The translations under genes were made by a program, and so were the position numbers. A stretch of 64,000 nt of DNA, taken from Methylosinus sp. H3A (GTDB taxonomy: Bacteria > Pseudomonadota > Alphaproteobacteria > Rhizobiales > Beijerinckiaceae). The notes beneath the pieces were generated by a model that had not been told where the DNA came from, ran no database searches, and was given only the letters and a program-made list of their open reading frames with translations. The first letter of the stretch is position 1. Each line of letters starts with the position of its first letter. Positions 27,933 through 38,152 of the stretch are shown here, in pieces. The stretch is from positions 930,001-994,000 of the forward strand of contig NZ_JADNQW010000005.1 of assembly GCF_015709455.1 (NCBI RefSeq), given 5' to 3'.

Positions 27933-28205
27933 CTATTTTTTCGAGGAATTGGGCCGGCGCGGCAGCGGAAATTCCGCGCTTTCATATAGGCCGCGAATGG
28001 CGGCGCCCGTATAGGTCGCCTCGGCCACCTCGAGCGAGCAGCTCGCCAACAGGCCGGGAGGCATGTCCTCCACCGCGTAGCGAATCGCCTCCGCGGCTTG
28101 GGCGAAACGCCGGAATTCGATGGAGTTCTGGTAGGATCTCGGCCGCTTGGCGAGCGTTTTGGATGAGAACAGGCCCGCTTCCATCCCGTAATCGAACTCG
28201 CTCAT
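27933..28205 (-). CDS. small hypothetical protein
   Basis: A 90-residue soluble protein, unassigned. It begins MSEFDYGMEAGLFSSK and contains QNSIEFRRFAQAAEAIRYAV and EDMPPGLLASCSLEVAE, a pattern I associate with small conserved Hyphomicrobiales proteins. The C-terminus is basic (PLPRRPNSSKK). The ATG at 28205 is followed directly by plausible structure; the longer frame from 28301 lacks it. No motif indicates function. It lies downstream of another small gene on the same strand. Confidence 0.6.
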   Translation of the reverse strand: MSEFDYGMEAGLFSSKTLAKRPRSYQNSIEFRRFAQAAEAIRYAVEDMPPGLLASCSLEVAEATYTGAAIRGLYESAEFPLPRRPNSSKK

Positions 28206-28318
28206 CGCTCTTCTCCCTGTCGTCCACGCTGTTCGGCGCGAAAATCGATCACGGCGGCGCCCCGCGGCGCAGGTGGACGAGACGATGCGAGCGACGCGCA
28301 ACTATTCGTAGCGAGAAA

Positions 28319-28558
28319 TTACCAGGCGAATTCCATTCCCGCTTCCGTCACGACACGTTCGAGACCGTCCCGGTCACCTTTGATGACATATTGGAATCCC
28401 GCCCCGCTGTCGGGCAGCAGGCGGGTGATCCGGAATGTTTCCTTTTCCGATCTCGCGCCGATGCGGTGATAGATTTGCGCGCCGAGACGAAACTTGTGCG
28501 TCGGCGTTTCTCTGCGAAGCCGCTGATGGCGGGAGAGCTCATTCGAATGCGCGCTCAC
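28319..28558 (-). CDS. small hypothetical protein
   Basis: A 79-residue protein starting at GTG 28558, which has an AAAGGG box seven bases upstream. It contains KFRLGAQIYHRIGAR and FRITRLLPDSGAGFQYVIK, a short beta-rich fold conserved in rhizobial genomes as far as I recall, with no assigned function. The frame is open up to 28645 but the upstream part is low quality. It follows cspA by about 120 bases on the same strand with a strong hairpin between. Confidence 0.6.
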   Translation of the reverse strand: MSAHSNELSRHQRLRRETPTHKFRLGAQIYHRIGARSEKETFRITRLLPDSGAGFQYVIKGDRDGLERVVTEAGMEFAW

Positions 28559-28619
28559 TGTCGGCCCTTTCGGATGGAGTGCGACGCGCCGAAAGAACGA
28601 CGCGCCTCCACCGGGGACA

Positions 28620-28667
28620 GGGCCCCGCGCTCGCCGCCGGTACATCCGCGGTCGGCGAGCGGGGCCC
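28620..28667 (-). terminator. strong hairpin downstream of cspA
   Basis: GC-rich arms at about 28620-28636 and 28653-28667 (GGGCCCCG on one side, CGGGGCCC-like on the other, with a 2-nt bulge) lie 14 bases past the cspA stop on the minus strand. There is no T-run, but the stem is long and fits a transcript end between cspA and the next small gene. Confidence 0.55.
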
Positions 28668-28681
28668 GATCGGCTGAAGGA

Positions 28682-28894
28682 TCAGGCGGCGATCGTCAGC
28701 TGATCCGCCGAAGATTTGCCGCTGCGCTTGTCGACGACGATCTGATAGGAGAGCTTCTGGCCCTCGGCCAGGCCGGCCAAACCTGCGCGCTCGACAGCGC
28801 TGATATGAACAAAGACATCGGCTCCGCCGGCCTCCGGCTGAATGAAGCCGAAACCCTTTTGAGCATTGAACCATTTTACGATGCCGGTCTGCAT
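28682..28894 (-). CDS. cold shock protein
   Basis: A 70-residue single cold-shock domain protein that binds single-stranded RNA. RNP1 is KGFGFIQP and RNP2 is VFVHISAV, with the N-terminal GIVKWFNAQ. The length and the loss of one aromatic residue ([14 protein letters not shown]) match the alphaproteobacterial CspA type. The ATG at 28894 is preceded by an AAAGGA-like box. A 272-base leader without a gene lies upstream, as often for cold-regulated csp genes, but no specific cold box was recognised. Confidence 0.92.
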   Translation of the reverse strand: MQTGIVKWFNAQKGFGFIQPEAGGADVFVHISAVERAGLAGLAEGQKLSYQIVVDKRSGKSSADQLTIAA

Positions 28895-29166
28895 TGACTT
28901 GTCCTTTCGAGAACGAGTGCTCGGGCGTTCGCGACATGCGACGCCACGCTTGATCGATGTTCTGGAGAGGAAGTCATATGCCAGCTGCGCCAATAGGACG
29001 CGATAAGCAGGAGCCGTCCGGCCGAAACTCGATTAGACCCTATTTGGTGCGTCCGCTCACCAATTACAAGCGTAGCCGCCGGAAATCGCGTGAAGCTCTC
29101 GCTTCACCTTGCCTCCCCGCCGCGCCCGCTGTAGACGGCGCTGTCGCCGCTCCCATCTAGATCGCC

Positions 29167-30924
29167 ATGTCCGTCCTCGCCGTCTATCTCCGCGTTCTGG
29201 CGCAGCTGAAGCCCGAGAAACGTCTCGCGACGATCCTCGTCGTCGCCAATCTCGCCGTGGCCATCGCGCAATTCGCCGAGCCCATGCTGTTCGGCCGCGT
29301 CATCGACGTGCTCACGCGCGCGCAGGCGGCGGGCGAGAAGCTCGCCTGGATCGATCTCGCGCCGCTGCTCGCGGCCTGGGCCGGCTTCGGCCTCTTCTCC
29401 ATCGCCGCCTCCGTGCTGGTCGCGCTGCATGCCGACCGTCTCGCGCATAGAAGCCGGCTCGCGGTGATGGCCGCCTATTTCGAGCATGTGCTCGATCTGC
29501 CGTCGAGCTTTCACGCCGGCGCGCATTCCGGCCGGCTGCTGAAGGTGATGCTCGAGGGCGCCTCCGGCATGGCGGGACTGTGGCTTTCCTTCTTCCGCGA
29601 GAATTGCGCCTCCTTCGTCGCGCTCTTCGTGCTGCTGCCGGCGACGCTCTTCGTCAATTGGCGCCTCGCCCTGCCGCTCATCGTGCTCCTCGTGATCTTC
29701 GGCGCGCTCACCTCTTTCGTCCTGCGCCGCACCGAGCAATTGCAGAGCAAGGTGGAGCGTCACCATTCCTCGCTCGCCGAGCACGCCTCCGACGCGCTGG
29801 GCAATGTCGCCGTGGTGCAGAGTTTTACGCGCGTGCAGAGCGAGACGAATGCGCTGCGCCGCATCATCGACGAATTGCTCGCCGCGCAAATTCCGGTGCT
29901 CTCCTGGTGGGCCCTCGCCGCCGTGGCGAGCCGCGCCTCGGCGACGCTGACCCTGCTCGTCATTTTCCTGCTCGGCGCCTGGCTGCATCTGCAGGGCCTC
30001 GCCTCCATCGGCCAGATCGTCGCCTTCATGAGCTTCGCGACCATGCTCATCGGACGGCTCGAGCAAATGGTCGGCTTTCTCAACGTGCTGTTTCTGCTCG
30101 CGCCCAAGATCGCCGAATTCTTCTCTATTCTCGACACGCGCCCAACGGTCGCCGATCGCGAGGACGCGCGTGATATCGGCCGGCTCGCGGGCGCCGTCGC
30201 TTTCGAGAATGTGAGCTTCTCCTATGGCGGCGATCGCCTCGCGCTGCGCGACGTCTCCTTCTCGGCGCGGCCGGGCGAGACGATCGCACTGGTCGGCTCG
30301 ACGGGCTCGGGCAAATCGACGACGCTCGGCCTGCTGCATCGCGTCTTCGATCCGGCTCGAGGCCGCGTGACGATCGACGGCGTCGATGTTCGCGATATGA
30401 CGCTGACCTCGCTTCGCCGCAACATAGGCGTGGTATTTCAGGAGCCCATGCTATTCGCGCGCTCGATCGAGGAAAATCTGCGCGTCGGCAAGCCGGACGC
30501 CACGGAAGACGAGATCGCCCGCGCGGTGGAGCTGGCGCAGGCGCGCGATCTGGTGGCGCGGCAAAGCGAGGGGCTTTCGACGCTCGTCGGCGAGCGCGGC
30601 CGCACGCTCTCCGGCGGCGAGCGGCAGCGCCTCTCCATCGCCCGCGCGCTGCTGAAGGATCCGCCGATCATGATCTTCGACGAGGCGACCAGCGCGCTGG
30701 ACGCGACCACCGAGCGGCAATTGCAAAAGGCGCTGGAGGCGGCGACCGCGGGCCGCACCACTTTCATTATCGCGCATCGTCTGGCGACGGTGCGCCATGC
30801 GGATCGCATTTTGGTGCTGGATCAGGGCGAGATCGTCGAGAGCGGGACTTTCGACGGACTGGTGGCGAAAGGCGGACTGTTCGCCGCGCTCGCCAAGGCG
30901 CAATTCATGACGTCGGCGTCGTAA
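29167..30924 (+). CDS. ndvA: cyclic beta-1,2-glucan ABC exporter (NdvA/ChvA type)
   Basis: A 585-residue half-transporter with six membrane segments (residues about 20-285) fused to a nucleotide-binding domain. It has Walker [10 protein letters not shown], the signature [10 protein letters not shown], Walker [15 protein letters not shown] and the switch AHRLATV. Overall length and sequences such as [12 protein letters not shown] and [14 protein letters not shown] match the NdvA/ChvA family that exports cyclic beta-1,2-glucan to the periplasm in rhizobia. No glucan synthase gene (ndvB/chvB) is in the window, so substrate is inferred from family resemblance. Confidence 0.85.
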   Translation: MSVLAVYLRVLAQLKPEKRLATILVVANLAVAIAQFAEPMLFGRVIDVLTRAQAAGEKLAWIDLAPLLAAWAGFGLFSIAASVLVALHADRLAHRSRLAVMAAYFEHVLDLPSSFHAGAHSGRLLKVMLEGASGMAGLWLSFFRENCASFVALFVLLPATLFVNWRLALPLIVLLVIFGALTSFVLRRTEQLQSKVERHHSSLAEHASDALGNVAVVQSFTRVQSETNALRRIIDELLAAQIPVLSWWALAAVASRASATLTLLVIFLLGAWLHLQGLASIGQIVAFMSFATMLIGRLEQMVGFLNVLFLLAPKIAEFFSILDTRPTVADREDARDIGRLAGAVAFENVSFSYGGDRLALRDVSFSARPGETIALVGSTGSGKSTTLGLLHRVFDPARGRVTIDGVDVRDMTLTSLRRNIGVVFQEPMLFARSIEENLRVGKPDATEDEIARAVELAQARDLVARQSEGLSTLVGERGRTLSGGERQRLSIARALLKDPPIMIFDEATSALDATTERQLQKALEAATAGRTTFIIAHRLATVRHADRILVLDQGEIVESGTFDGLVAKGGLFAALAKAQFMTSAS

Positions 30925-31088
30925 CCCCCTCTCCCCGAGCTATCGACGCGAGGCCCCGGAGTGTCGGCGACGCATTCGCCGGCTCCGACGCTTAAGCGGT
31001 CGTTTCCTATAGGGGCAGAACCGCGCTCTCACGCTCTGGCTCTCGCTCGTCGTCGCGCCTATCCTCGACGAAACGGCGCGAGCGATCC

Positions 31089-32288
31089 ATGCTGACCAAA
31101 TACTTGCAACGCTTTTCGCGGCGTTCGGACGAGCTTCCGGACGCTGCATTGATCGAGCTCGTGGACGTCGTCTACAGGGCTCTTCCTCCCATCGCCATCA
31201 TGGGCGTCACCATGGTCTGCATCGGCGCCCTGCTGACAATCAGGACCGGCGACAGCCTGCTTCTGCTCGTGACCCTCGCTGGCGCGGCCGTCTCCGGCGC
31301 CCGCATCTCACTCATGCTGCTCTATCGCCGCCAGCGCGCCGCATCGCGCCCCACGGCGAGCGAAGTCCGGCAGTGGGATCGGCGCTACGCCCTCGGCAGC
31401 TTCGCATTCGCCGCCATGCTCGGCGCGCTGAACGCGCGCGCGCTCACGGCGGAGGCGGCCGTCTCCGACATCATGCTGAGCCCGATGCTGGTGACGACGC
31501 TGATCCTCGCCTATGGCGCCGGCGTCGTCACGCGCCTGGCCGCCCGTCCGCATATCTGCCTGGGGAGCGTGACGCTGGCGACCATCCCGACAGTGGCGGG
31601 CTTCGGTATGCGCGCTTTCGCCGCGGACGGCTGGTATGCCCAGACCGTCTTCGCCACTCAGGCGATCGTCGTCGGCGTTTTCGCTCTGGCCGGCCTCGGA
31701 CTGGTCGAGGATTTCTACGACACAGTGCGACAGCAGATCATCGCGAAGCTGGATCTCGCGGCGCTGGCGGGCAGGGACCATCTGACAGGCCTCGCCAATC
31801 GCATTCGGCTGCAGGAGAAGCTGGAAGAGGCCGGCGCGCATCTCGAGCGGACCGGAGGCCTTTTCGCGCTCCATTATCTCGATCTCGACCGCTTCAAGGA
31901 GGTCAATGACAATTTCGGCCATATCACGGGAGACGCCCTCCTCCGGGCCGTCGCCGAGCGGCTGACGCAGACCGTGCGCGAGGGAGACACTGTCGCTCGC
32001 CTCGGAGGCGACGAATTCGTCGTCATCCAGCACGGGATCCAGCTCGGCGACGAGGCGGAGCTTCTGGCGCGCCGCATCGTCCAGGCGGTCGGCGCGCCTT
32101 ACGATCTCCTCGGAGGGAAAATTCAGATCGGCGTCAGCATCGGCGTCGCCTTGGCTCCGCGGGACGGAACCGGGCTGGAGCAGCTCGTGTCCTGCGCCGA
32201 CTCCGCCCTCTACCGAATGAAGCGCAAGGGACGCGGCGGCGGCTTTTGGGAAGAGGAGGGCGCGCCTCTCGAAAGGAATGTCGCCTGA
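31089..32288 (+). CDS. membrane diguanylate cyclase (GGDEF)
   Basis: A 399-residue protein with about five or six membrane segments in residues 30-225 and a C-terminal GGDEF domain (about 230-390) that makes cyclic di-GMP from GTP. The active-site GGDEF is intact at about residues 306-310. An inhibitory I-site RxxD (REGD) sits exactly five residues before it, so product inhibition is expected. The metal/nucleotide region YLDLDRFKEVND is typical. No EAL domain or known sensor domain is present; the membrane part is the likely sensor. Confidence 0.9.
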   Translation: MLTKYLQRFSRRSDELPDAALIELVDVVYRALPPIAIMGVTMVCIGALLTIRTGDSLLLLVTLAGAAVSGARISLMLLYRRQRAASRPTASEVRQWDRRYALGSFAFAAMLGALNARALTAEAAVSDIMLSPMLVTTLILAYGAGVVTRLAARPHICLGSVTLATIPTVAGFGMRAFAADGWYAQTVFATQAIVVGVFALAGLGLVEDFYDTVRQQIIAKLDLAALAGRDHLTGLANRIRLQEKLEEAGAHLERTGGLFALHYLDLDRFKEVNDNFGHITGDALLRAVAERLTQTVREGDTVARLGGDEFVVIQHGIQLGDEAELLARRIVQAVGAPYDLLGGKIQIGVSIGVALAPRDGTGLEQLVSCADSALYRMKRKGRGGGFWEEEGAPLERNVA

Positions 32289-32389
32289 CCGCAGCCTGCC
32301 GGGGATACGGGGGACGAAACCGCGCATTCCCACAACATATCGCGCCCTATTTCTTGCCTTCCCCGCTATTTTGTGGCGCTCTTGCCGCC

Positions 32390-35300
32390 ATGAAATTCCA
32401 GCGGCTCCGACTTCTCGGCTTCAAGAGCTTCTGCGAGGCCACAGATTTCCTGATCGAGCCGGGCCTGACCGGCGTCGTCGGGCCGAACGGCTGCGGCAAG
32501 TCCAATCTCGTCGAGGCCCTGCGCTGGGTCATGGGCGAGAACTCCTATAAAAACATGCGCGGCTCGGGGATGGATGACGTCATCTTCTCCGGCGGCGGCT
32601 CCCGCCCGGCCCGCAATGTCGCGGAAGTCGGCCTCGTGCTGGACAATAGCTCCCGCACCGCCCCGGCCGCCTTCAACGACGCCGAGACTCTGGAAGTCAC
32701 CCGCCGCATCGAGCGCGAGTCCGGCTCCACCTACAGGATCAACGGCCGCGAGGTGCGCGCCAAGGATGTGCAACTGCTGTTCGCCGACGCGGCGACTGGC
32801 GCGCGCTCGCCGGCGCTGGTGCGCCAGGGGCAGATCGGCGAGATCATCTCGGCCAAGCCGCAGGCGCGCCGCCGCATTCTGGAGGACGCCGCCGGCGTCG
32901 CCGGCCTACACTCCCGCCGTCACGAGGCGGAGCTGCGGCTGACCGCGGCCGCCGAGAATCTCACCCGCCTCGAGGATGTGTTGAAACAGGTGGACGGCCA
33001 GACCGAGAGCCTGCGCCGCCAGGCGCGGCAGGCGCAACGCTATCGCGCCGTCGCGGCCGATATCCGCAAGAACGAGGCGCTCGCCGCCTTCATCGCCCAT
33101 CGCCAGGCGAGCGAGCAATTGCAGACTGCCGAACGCAAGCTCGGGGAGGATACGAAGCTCGTCGAGGAGCGCACGCTGCAGCAGGCCGAGGCCGCGCGAC
33201 TGCAGGCGATCGCCGCCTTCGAGCTGCCCAAACTCCGCGACAAGGAGGCCGAGGCCGGCGCCGCGCTGCATCGGCTGATCATGGCCCGCGACGCGCTGGA
33301 CGGCGAGGAGAAGCGCGCCAAGGAGCGCATCGCCGAGCTGACCCGCCACGCCGAGCAATTCGCCCGCGACGTCGAGCGCGAGCGCGCGCTGATCGACGAC
33401 GCCGCCGAGGTGACGCAGCGGCTCGAGGACGAGCGCGGCGAGCTGGCCGAGCAGGACGCCATCGGCGCCGAGCGCGAGGAGGAAGCGCGCGAGCGTCTCG
33501 CCGAGATAGAGGAGGCGCTGGCCCGCACAGAGGCCGAGCTCTCCGAGGCGCAGCAATCCCTGGCCGGCGTCAACGCCCAGCGCGGCGCGCTGGAGGCGGC
33601 GCTGCGCGAGGAGACGCAACGCGTCTCCCGTTTCGAGGCCGAGCTGACCCGCGTCGAGACGGAATTCGCGCTCATCGCCGGCCAGGGCGGAGCAGTGGAG
33701 GAGGTGGAGCGCCTCGCCGAATCGCTGGAAATGGCGAGCGAAGCCGCGCGCGAGGCCGACGAGACCGCGCTGATGGCCGAGGAAGCCGCCATCGAGGCGC
33801 GCGAGGCGGAGAGCCTGTCGCGCCAGCCGCTGGCCGAGGCCGAGAAGCGCGCCGGACGTCTCGAGACCGAGGCGCGCACGCTGGAGAAGCTGCTGGAATC
33901 GGGCGGCGGCGATCTCTGGGCGCCGATCGTCGAGAGCGTCACGGTCGAAAAGGGCTATGAGACCGCGCTGGGCGCCGCGCTCGGCGACGATCTCGACGCG
34001 TCCATCGAGACCTCCGCCCCGGCCCATTGGGCGCTCACCTCCGGCGCCGGCGACCCCTCGCTGCCGCCGGGCGTGCGTTCACTTTCCGAGATGGTGCAGG
34101 CCCCGCCGGCGCTGGCGCGGCGCCTCGCGCAGATCGGCGTCGTGCTGCGCAGCGAGGGCGCAGCATTGCGCTCCATGCTGAAGCCCGGCCAGCGCCTCGT
34201 CTCCAAGGAAGGCGACCTCTGGCGCTGGGACGGATTCACCCAGGCCGCCGAAGCGCCGACGCCGGCCGCGCGCCGTCTCGCCGAGAAGAATCGCCTCGCC
34301 GATCTACGCCTCGAGGCCGCCGCCGCCCGCGAGGCCGCCGACGCGCTCGCCGACGAGGCGCAGACGGCGCAGGAGCAGGCGCGCGCCGCCGCCCTCGCCG
34401 AAAGCGCCGCCCGCGAGGGACAGCGCCGCGCCCGCGCCGTGGTGGAGGAGGCGCGCGAGCGGCATGTCGTCGCCGAGCGGCGGCTCGGACAGATCGCGCA
34501 GCGCCTCTCGGCGCTCGAGGAGGCCAAGGCGCAAATCCTCGCCAATCGCGACGAAGCGGCGATGAAGCGCGAGAGCGCCGCCCATGCGCTGGATGCTCTG
34601 GACGAGCCGGCCTCGCTCGCCGGCGCGGTGGAGCATGTGCGTTCCCGCGCAGCCGCCGAGCGCGCCCAGGCCGGCGAAGCCCGCGCCGCGCTCACCTCGC
34701 TGCGTCATCAGACGGAGACGCGCGCCGCCCGCAAATCCGCGATCCTGCGCGAGAACGCCTCCTGGATGGAGCGGCGCGACCGCGCCCAGGACCGCATATC
34801 GGAATTGGAGCGCCGCCTCGAGGATTCGCGCGAGGAGCAGGAGCGCATCGCCGATTCACCGGAGACCTTCCTGCTCCAGCGCCGCAATCTTCTCTCGGCG
34901 ATCGAGGAGGCGGACGCCGCCCGCCGCGCCGCCGCCGACGCGCGCACGAGCGGCGAGACGATGCAGGTCGAAGCCGACCGCGCCGCCCGCATGGCGCTGG
35001 AGGCGATGAGCGCCGCGCGCGAGGAGAAAGCCCGCAGCGAAGCGCAGCTCGAGGCCGCGCGCCGCCGCGCCGCCGATGTGGAGCACGCCATCGCCATGGA
35101 ATTGGAGAGCGAGGAGCATTCGCTCGCCGAGCTCGCCGGCATCACCGGCGAGGAGACGCAGCTGCCCTCCATCCCCGACATCGAGCGCAAGCTCGAAGGG
35201 CTGAAGGCGGATCGTGACAGGCTCGGCGCCGTCAATCTTCGCGCCGAAAACGAGCTCGCCGAGATCGAGACGCAGCGCGACAAGATGATGGCCGAGCGCG

Positions 35301-35848
35301 AAGACCTCGCCGAGGCGATCAAGAAATTGCGCGGCGCCATCGCCAGCCTCAACAAGGAAGGCCGCGAGCGCCTGCTCGTCGCCTTCGAGCAGGTGAACGC
35401 GCACTTCAAAGATTTGTTCAGCCTGCTCTTCGGCGGCGGCACGGCGGAGTTGCAGCTCATCGAGAGCGACGATCCGCTGGAGGCCGGCCTCGACATTCTC
35501 GCGCGCCCGCCGGGCAAGAAGCCGCAGACGATGACTCTGCTCTCCGGCGGCGAGCAGGCGCTCACCGCAATGTCGCTGATCTTCGCGGTGTTCCTCACCA
35601 ATCCGTCGCCGATCTGCGTGCTCGACGAGGTGGACGCGCCGCTCGACGATTACAATGTCGAGCGCTTCTGCGATCTGCTCGAGGATATGCGCAAGAAGAC
35701 CGACACGCGCTTCGTCGCCATCACGCACAACCCCATCACCATGGCGCGCATGGATCGTCTGTTCGGCGTGACGCAGGCGGAGCGCGGCATATCGCAGCTC
35801 GTCTCCGTCGATCTCGAGCAGGCCGAGAGATACGCGCAGGCGGTCTGA
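32390..35848 (+). CDS. smc: chromosome segregation protein SMC
   Basis: A 1,152-residue condensin ATPase. The N-terminal Walker A is GPNGCGKS (residues 31-38), the Q-loop region follows ([15 protein letters not shown]), and two long coiled coils flank a hinge at about residues 500-640 ([13 protein letters not shown] ... [11 protein letters not shown]). The C-terminal signature [11 protein letters not shown] and Walker [14 protein letters not shown] complete the head. It compacts and segregates the chromosome with ScpA/ScpB, which are not in the window. The ATG at 32390 begins [14 protein letters not shown], the conserved N-terminus. Confidence 0.97.
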   Translation: MKFQRLRLLGFKSFCEATDFLIEPGLTGVVGPNGCGKSNLVEALRWVMGENSYKNMRGSGMDDVIFSGGGSRPARNVAEVGLVLDNSSRTAPAAFNDAETLEVTRRIERESGSTYRINGREVRAKDVQLLFADAATGARSPALVRQGQIGEIISAKPQARRRILEDAAGVAGLHSRRHEAELRLTAAAENLTRLEDVLKQVDGQTESLRRQARQAQRYRAVAADIRKNEALAAFIAHRQASEQLQTAERKLGEDTKLVEERTLQQAEAARLQAIAAFELPKLRDKEAEAGAALHRLIMARDALDGEEKRAKERIAELTRHAEQFARDVERERALIDDAAEVTQRLEDERGELAEQDAIGAEREEEARERLAEIEEALARTEAELSEAQQSLAGVNAQRGALEAALREETQRVSRFEAELTRVETEFALIAGQGGAVEEVERLAESLEMASEAAREADETALMAEEAAIEAREAESLSRQPLAEAEKRAGRLETEARTLEKLLESGGGDLWAPIVESVTVEKGYETALGAALGDDLDASIETSAPAHWALTSGAGDPSLPPGVRSLSEMVQAPPALARRLAQIGVVLRSEGAALRSMLKPGQRLVSKEGDLWRWDGFTQAAEAPTPAARRLAEKNRLADLRLEAAAAREAADALADEAQTAQEQARAAALAESAAREGQRRARAVVEEARERHVVAERRLGQIAQRLSALEEAKAQILANRDEAAMKRESAAHALDALDEPASLAGAVEHVRSRAAAERAQAGEARAALTSLRHQTETRAARKSAILRENASWMERRDRAQDRISELERRLEDSREEQERIADSPETFLLQRRNLLSAIEEADAARRAAADARTSGETMQVEADRAARMALEAMSAAREEKARSEAQLEAARRRAADVEHAIAMELESEEHSLAELAGITGEETQLPSIPDIERKLEGLKADRDRLGAVNLRAENELAEIETQRDKMMAEREDLAEAIKKLRGAIASLNKEGRERLLVAFEQVNAHFKDLFSLLFGGGTAELQLIESDDPLEAGLDILARPPGKKPQTMTLLSGGEQALTAMSLIFAVFLTNPSPICVLDEVDAPLDDYNVERFCDLLEDMRKKTDTRFVAITHNPITMARMDRLFGVTQAERGISQLVSVDLEQAERYAQAV

Positions 35849-36201
35849 GGGCGCGGGAGGCCCCCTCCCTCACCCTATCGCGTTATTGAACGCACACTGA
35901 ACGCACACGTCCTCCTCGCCCCCGCGACGTCATGGCCGGGCTCGTCCCGGCCATCCACGCCAGGACGCCGAGGCGTCTTGAGAAGTTCGGCGCGACGCCG
36001 AAGCTCCGACAGCGCCAATCGTGAGATGAAATCCGTCGATAGCGGGCGCTTTCCTTCGGTTTCTCAGCTGCTCGGCGTGGATGGCCGGGACAAGCCCGGC
36101 CATGACGGCCGCAGTGTCTCGCGATGTGTGACTTCGAGAGCCCCTGTCGCGACGCGAAGCGGGGGAGGGGGCGACTCCCCCCTCTCTCACATTCCCGCGC
36201 G
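35849..36201. other. 353-base intergenic region between convergent smc and sulfhydrylase genes
   Basis: No gene is supported here. Short frames in it are translations of the repeat element at 35928-36108. The rest is GC-rich spacer including a CCCCCTCCCTCACCC tract just after the smc stop and a matching GGGGGAGGGGG tract at 36161-36171. Confidence 0.6.
35928..36108. repeat. MITE-like element with terminal inverted repeats, copy 1
   Basis: Left end 35928-35961 (CGTCATGGCCGGGCTCGTCC, then CGGCCATCCACGCC) and right end 36074-36107 are near-perfect inverted copies of each other. Each end is itself palindromic (GGCCGGG...CCCGGCC). The 181-base whole resembles the element at 58764-58980. The internal part differs between copies. 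Confidence 0.7.
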
Positions 36202-37497
36202 TCAGCTCGCCGCCTTCAACGCCTGATCCAGATCGGCGAGAATATCGTCGATATGCTCTATGCCGATGGCGAGGCGCACATAGCCGGGCGTCACGCCGGT
36301 CGCGAGCTGCGCCTCCGGCGACAGCTGCGAATGCGTCGTCGTCGCCGGATGAATGGCGAGGCTGCGCGCATCGCCGATATTGGCGACATGATAGAAGAGT
36401 TTCAGAGCGTCGATGAAGCGGCGCCCGGCGTCGAGGCCGCCCGCGAGCTCGAAGCCGACAAGCGCGCCATATTTGCCCTTCAGATATTTATCGGCGCGCT
36501 CGCGCTCCGCGCCGCTCTGACGCGAGGGGTGAATCACTTTCGTGACCTCGAAGCGCGTCGACAGAAAATCCGCGACGGCCTGCGCATTGGAGACGTGTCG
36601 CTCGATGCGCAGCGGCAGAGTCTCTATGCCCTGCAGAGTGAGAAAGGCGTTGAAAGGCGAAACCGCGGAGCCGAGATCGCGCAGCAATGTCGTGCGCGCC
36701 TTGATGATATAGGCGACGGGGCCGAGCGGCTTGACCGCCTCCACCCATACCGCGCCGTGATAGCTCGGGTCCGGCGTGTTGAGCGCGGGCTGGCGCGCGG
36801 GGAACTTCTCCCAATCGAAATTGCCGCCGTCGATGATCGCGCCGCCGATCGACGTGCCATGGCCGCCGATATATTTGGTCGTCGAATAGACGACGATCGC
36901 CGCGCCATGCTCGAGCGGCTTCACCAGAAGCGGCGCGGCGGTGTTGTCGGCGATGAGCGGAATGCCATATTCGCGGCCGATCGCCGCCACTTCCGCAATG
37001 GGGAAGACGGTGAGCTTCGGGTTCGGCAGAGTCTCGGCGTAATAGGCGCGCGTGCGATCATCCGTCGCGCGACGGAAATTCTCCGGATCGCTCGGATCGA
37101 CGAAGCGAACCTCGAGGCCCTGGTCCTTCAGCGTATTGGCGAAGAGATTCCAGGTGCCGCCATAAAGATCGGTGGAGGCGACGACATTGTCGCCGACGCG
37201 CGCGAGATTTTGCAGCGCGAAGGCCGAGGCCGCCTGTCCCGAGGAAAGAGCGAGCGCCGCGACGCCGCCCTCGAGCGCGGCGAGACGCTCCTCGAGCACG
37301 CCCGTCGTCGGATTGCCGATGCGCGTGTAGATATTGCCCAGCTCCTTCAGCGCGAAGAGATCGGCGGCGTGCTGCGAGTCGCGGAACTGATAGGAGGTCG
37401 TCTGATAGATGGGCGGCGCGACGGCGCCGGTCGTCGGATCGGAGCGCCAGCCGGCGTGGAGGGCCAGAGTTTCGGGATGCTTGCTGTCAACGGGCAT
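36202..37497 (-). CDS. O-acetylhomoserine sulfhydrylase family enzyme
   Basis: PLP enzyme of the Cys/Met metabolism family, 431 residues. The PLP lysine is Lys208 in YSTTKYIGGHGTS; SSGQAASAFAL and DLYGGTWNLF are the cofactor phosphate and ring-stacking regions. The length and the IYTRIGNPTTGVLEERLAAL segment match O-acetylhomoserine aminocarboxypropyltransferase (homocysteine synthesis with sulfide) rather than cystathionine gamma-synthase (about 390 residues). The ATG at 37497 was chosen because MPVDSKHPETLALHAG matches the usual N-terminus. It is a single gene; no SAM riboswitch was recognised upstream. Confidence 0.9.
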   Translation of the reverse strand: MPVDSKHPETLALHAGWRSDPTTGAVAPPIYQTTSYQFRDSQHAADLFALKELGNIYTRIGNPTTGVLEERLAALEGGVAALALSSGQAASAFALQNLARVGDNVVASTDLYGGTWNLFANTLKDQGLEVRFVDPSDPENFRRATDDRTRAYYAETLPNPKLTVFPIAEVAAIGREYGIPLIADNTAAPLLVKPLEHGAAIVVYSTTKYIGGHGTSIGGAIIDGGNFDWEKFPARQPALNTPDPSYHGAVWVEAVKPLGPVAYIIKARTTLLRDLGSAVSPFNAFLTLQGIETLPLRIERHVSNAQAVADFLSTRFEVTKVIHPSRQSGAERERADKYLKGKYGALVGFELAGGLDAGRRFIDALKLFYHVANIGDARSLAIHPATTTHSQLSPEAQLATGVTPGYVRLAIGIEHIDDILADLDQALKAAS

Positions 37498-37786
37498 TTC
37501 CGTCCTCGCTCTTTTATCGCGCGTCGGCGCGTTCGTGGGGCGCATTCATGGCGCGCGTTCATCGGCGCACATTCATGGCCGGATTAAACTGGATTATTAG
37601 TCTACAAGCAATGTGGGGTTTCGAACCCTCGCCGCCCCACCTGGGCGCGGCGATCCTCCGCGAGCGGAAGTGGCCCGCAGCCGCCGGGGCAAATTGAAAC
37701 GATTCTTGCTTACCCCCGTCTGTCGCGTCGAGACGCGCGGCGCCTTTCTGCGGGAGCCGCGCCCCAGAACAATCGGGGAGAGTATA

Positions 37787-37975
37787 ATGGCCTTGAAGAT
37801 CATCGCTTCGCAATGCACGGTTTGCGGAGCTTGTGAGTTCGACTGTCCCACCGCCGCCATTCGCATGAAGGGCGACACCTATATCATCGACCCCAAGAAA
37901 TGCACGGAATGCGACGGCGAGTCTCCGCATTGCGCCGAGGTTTGTCCGGTTCCCGACACTTGCGTCCCTGCGTGA
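37787..37975 (+). CDS. 2[4Fe-4S] ferredoxin, FdxN-like
   Basis: A 62-residue bacterial ferredoxin. The first cluster motif is C10-x2-C13-x2-C16-x3-C20-P; the second is C39-x2-C42-x6-C49-x3-C53-P, with the enlarged spacing between second and third Cys seen in Alvin/FdxN-type low-potential ferredoxins. An extra Cys59 is in the tail. In diazotrophs such proteins feed electrons to nitrogenase, but no nif gene is in the window. The ATG at 37787 has a GGGGAGAG box seven bases upstream. Confidence 0.9.
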   Translation: MALKIIASQCTVCGACEFDCPTAAIRMKGDTYIIDPKKCTECDGESPHCAEVCPVPDTCVPA

Positions 37976-38010
37976 CGCCAGACGCGGCACATTTGTCGAC
38001 GCGAGCAGCC

Positions 38011-38036
38011 CTCCCCGGCGGGACGTCCCCGGGGAG
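38011..38036 (+). terminator. hairpin after the ferredoxin gene
   Basis: An 8-bp stem (CTCCCCGG at 38011-38018 with CCGGGGAG at 38029-38036) lies 35 bases after the ferredoxin stop and is followed within 20 bases by the T-rich GTATTTATTTTC. A 16-bp perfect palindrome GGCGCGCTAGCGCGCC follows at 38067-38082. Confidence 0.5.
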
Positions 38037-38152
38037 AGGCGAAAGCGTATTTATTTTCTGCGGCTTGGCGCGCTAGCGCGCCACCGCCTTCAGCGCCGCA
38101 TCGCGAACGGCCCGGCCCATCGAGCGACGCTCTCGCCATTCTGCGAAGCCCC

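Noticed and set aside
29104..30339. A 411-residue open frame antisense to the glucan exporter
   Set aside because: It is the shadow of a high-GC ABC transporter gene; its composition is Arg/Glu/His-rich with no domain.
37595..37640. TGGGGTTTCGAACCCTC, looking like a tRNA T-arm
   Set aside because: No acceptor stem, anticodon arm or D-arm could be fitted around it on either strand; it is a short palindrome.
37498..37786. Possible SAM-II riboswitch or nif-type sigma-54 promoter between the sulfhydrylase and ferredoxin genes
   Set aside because: The expected pseudoknot core of SAM-II and the GG-N10-GC spacing of a sigma-54 promoter were not found by eye.
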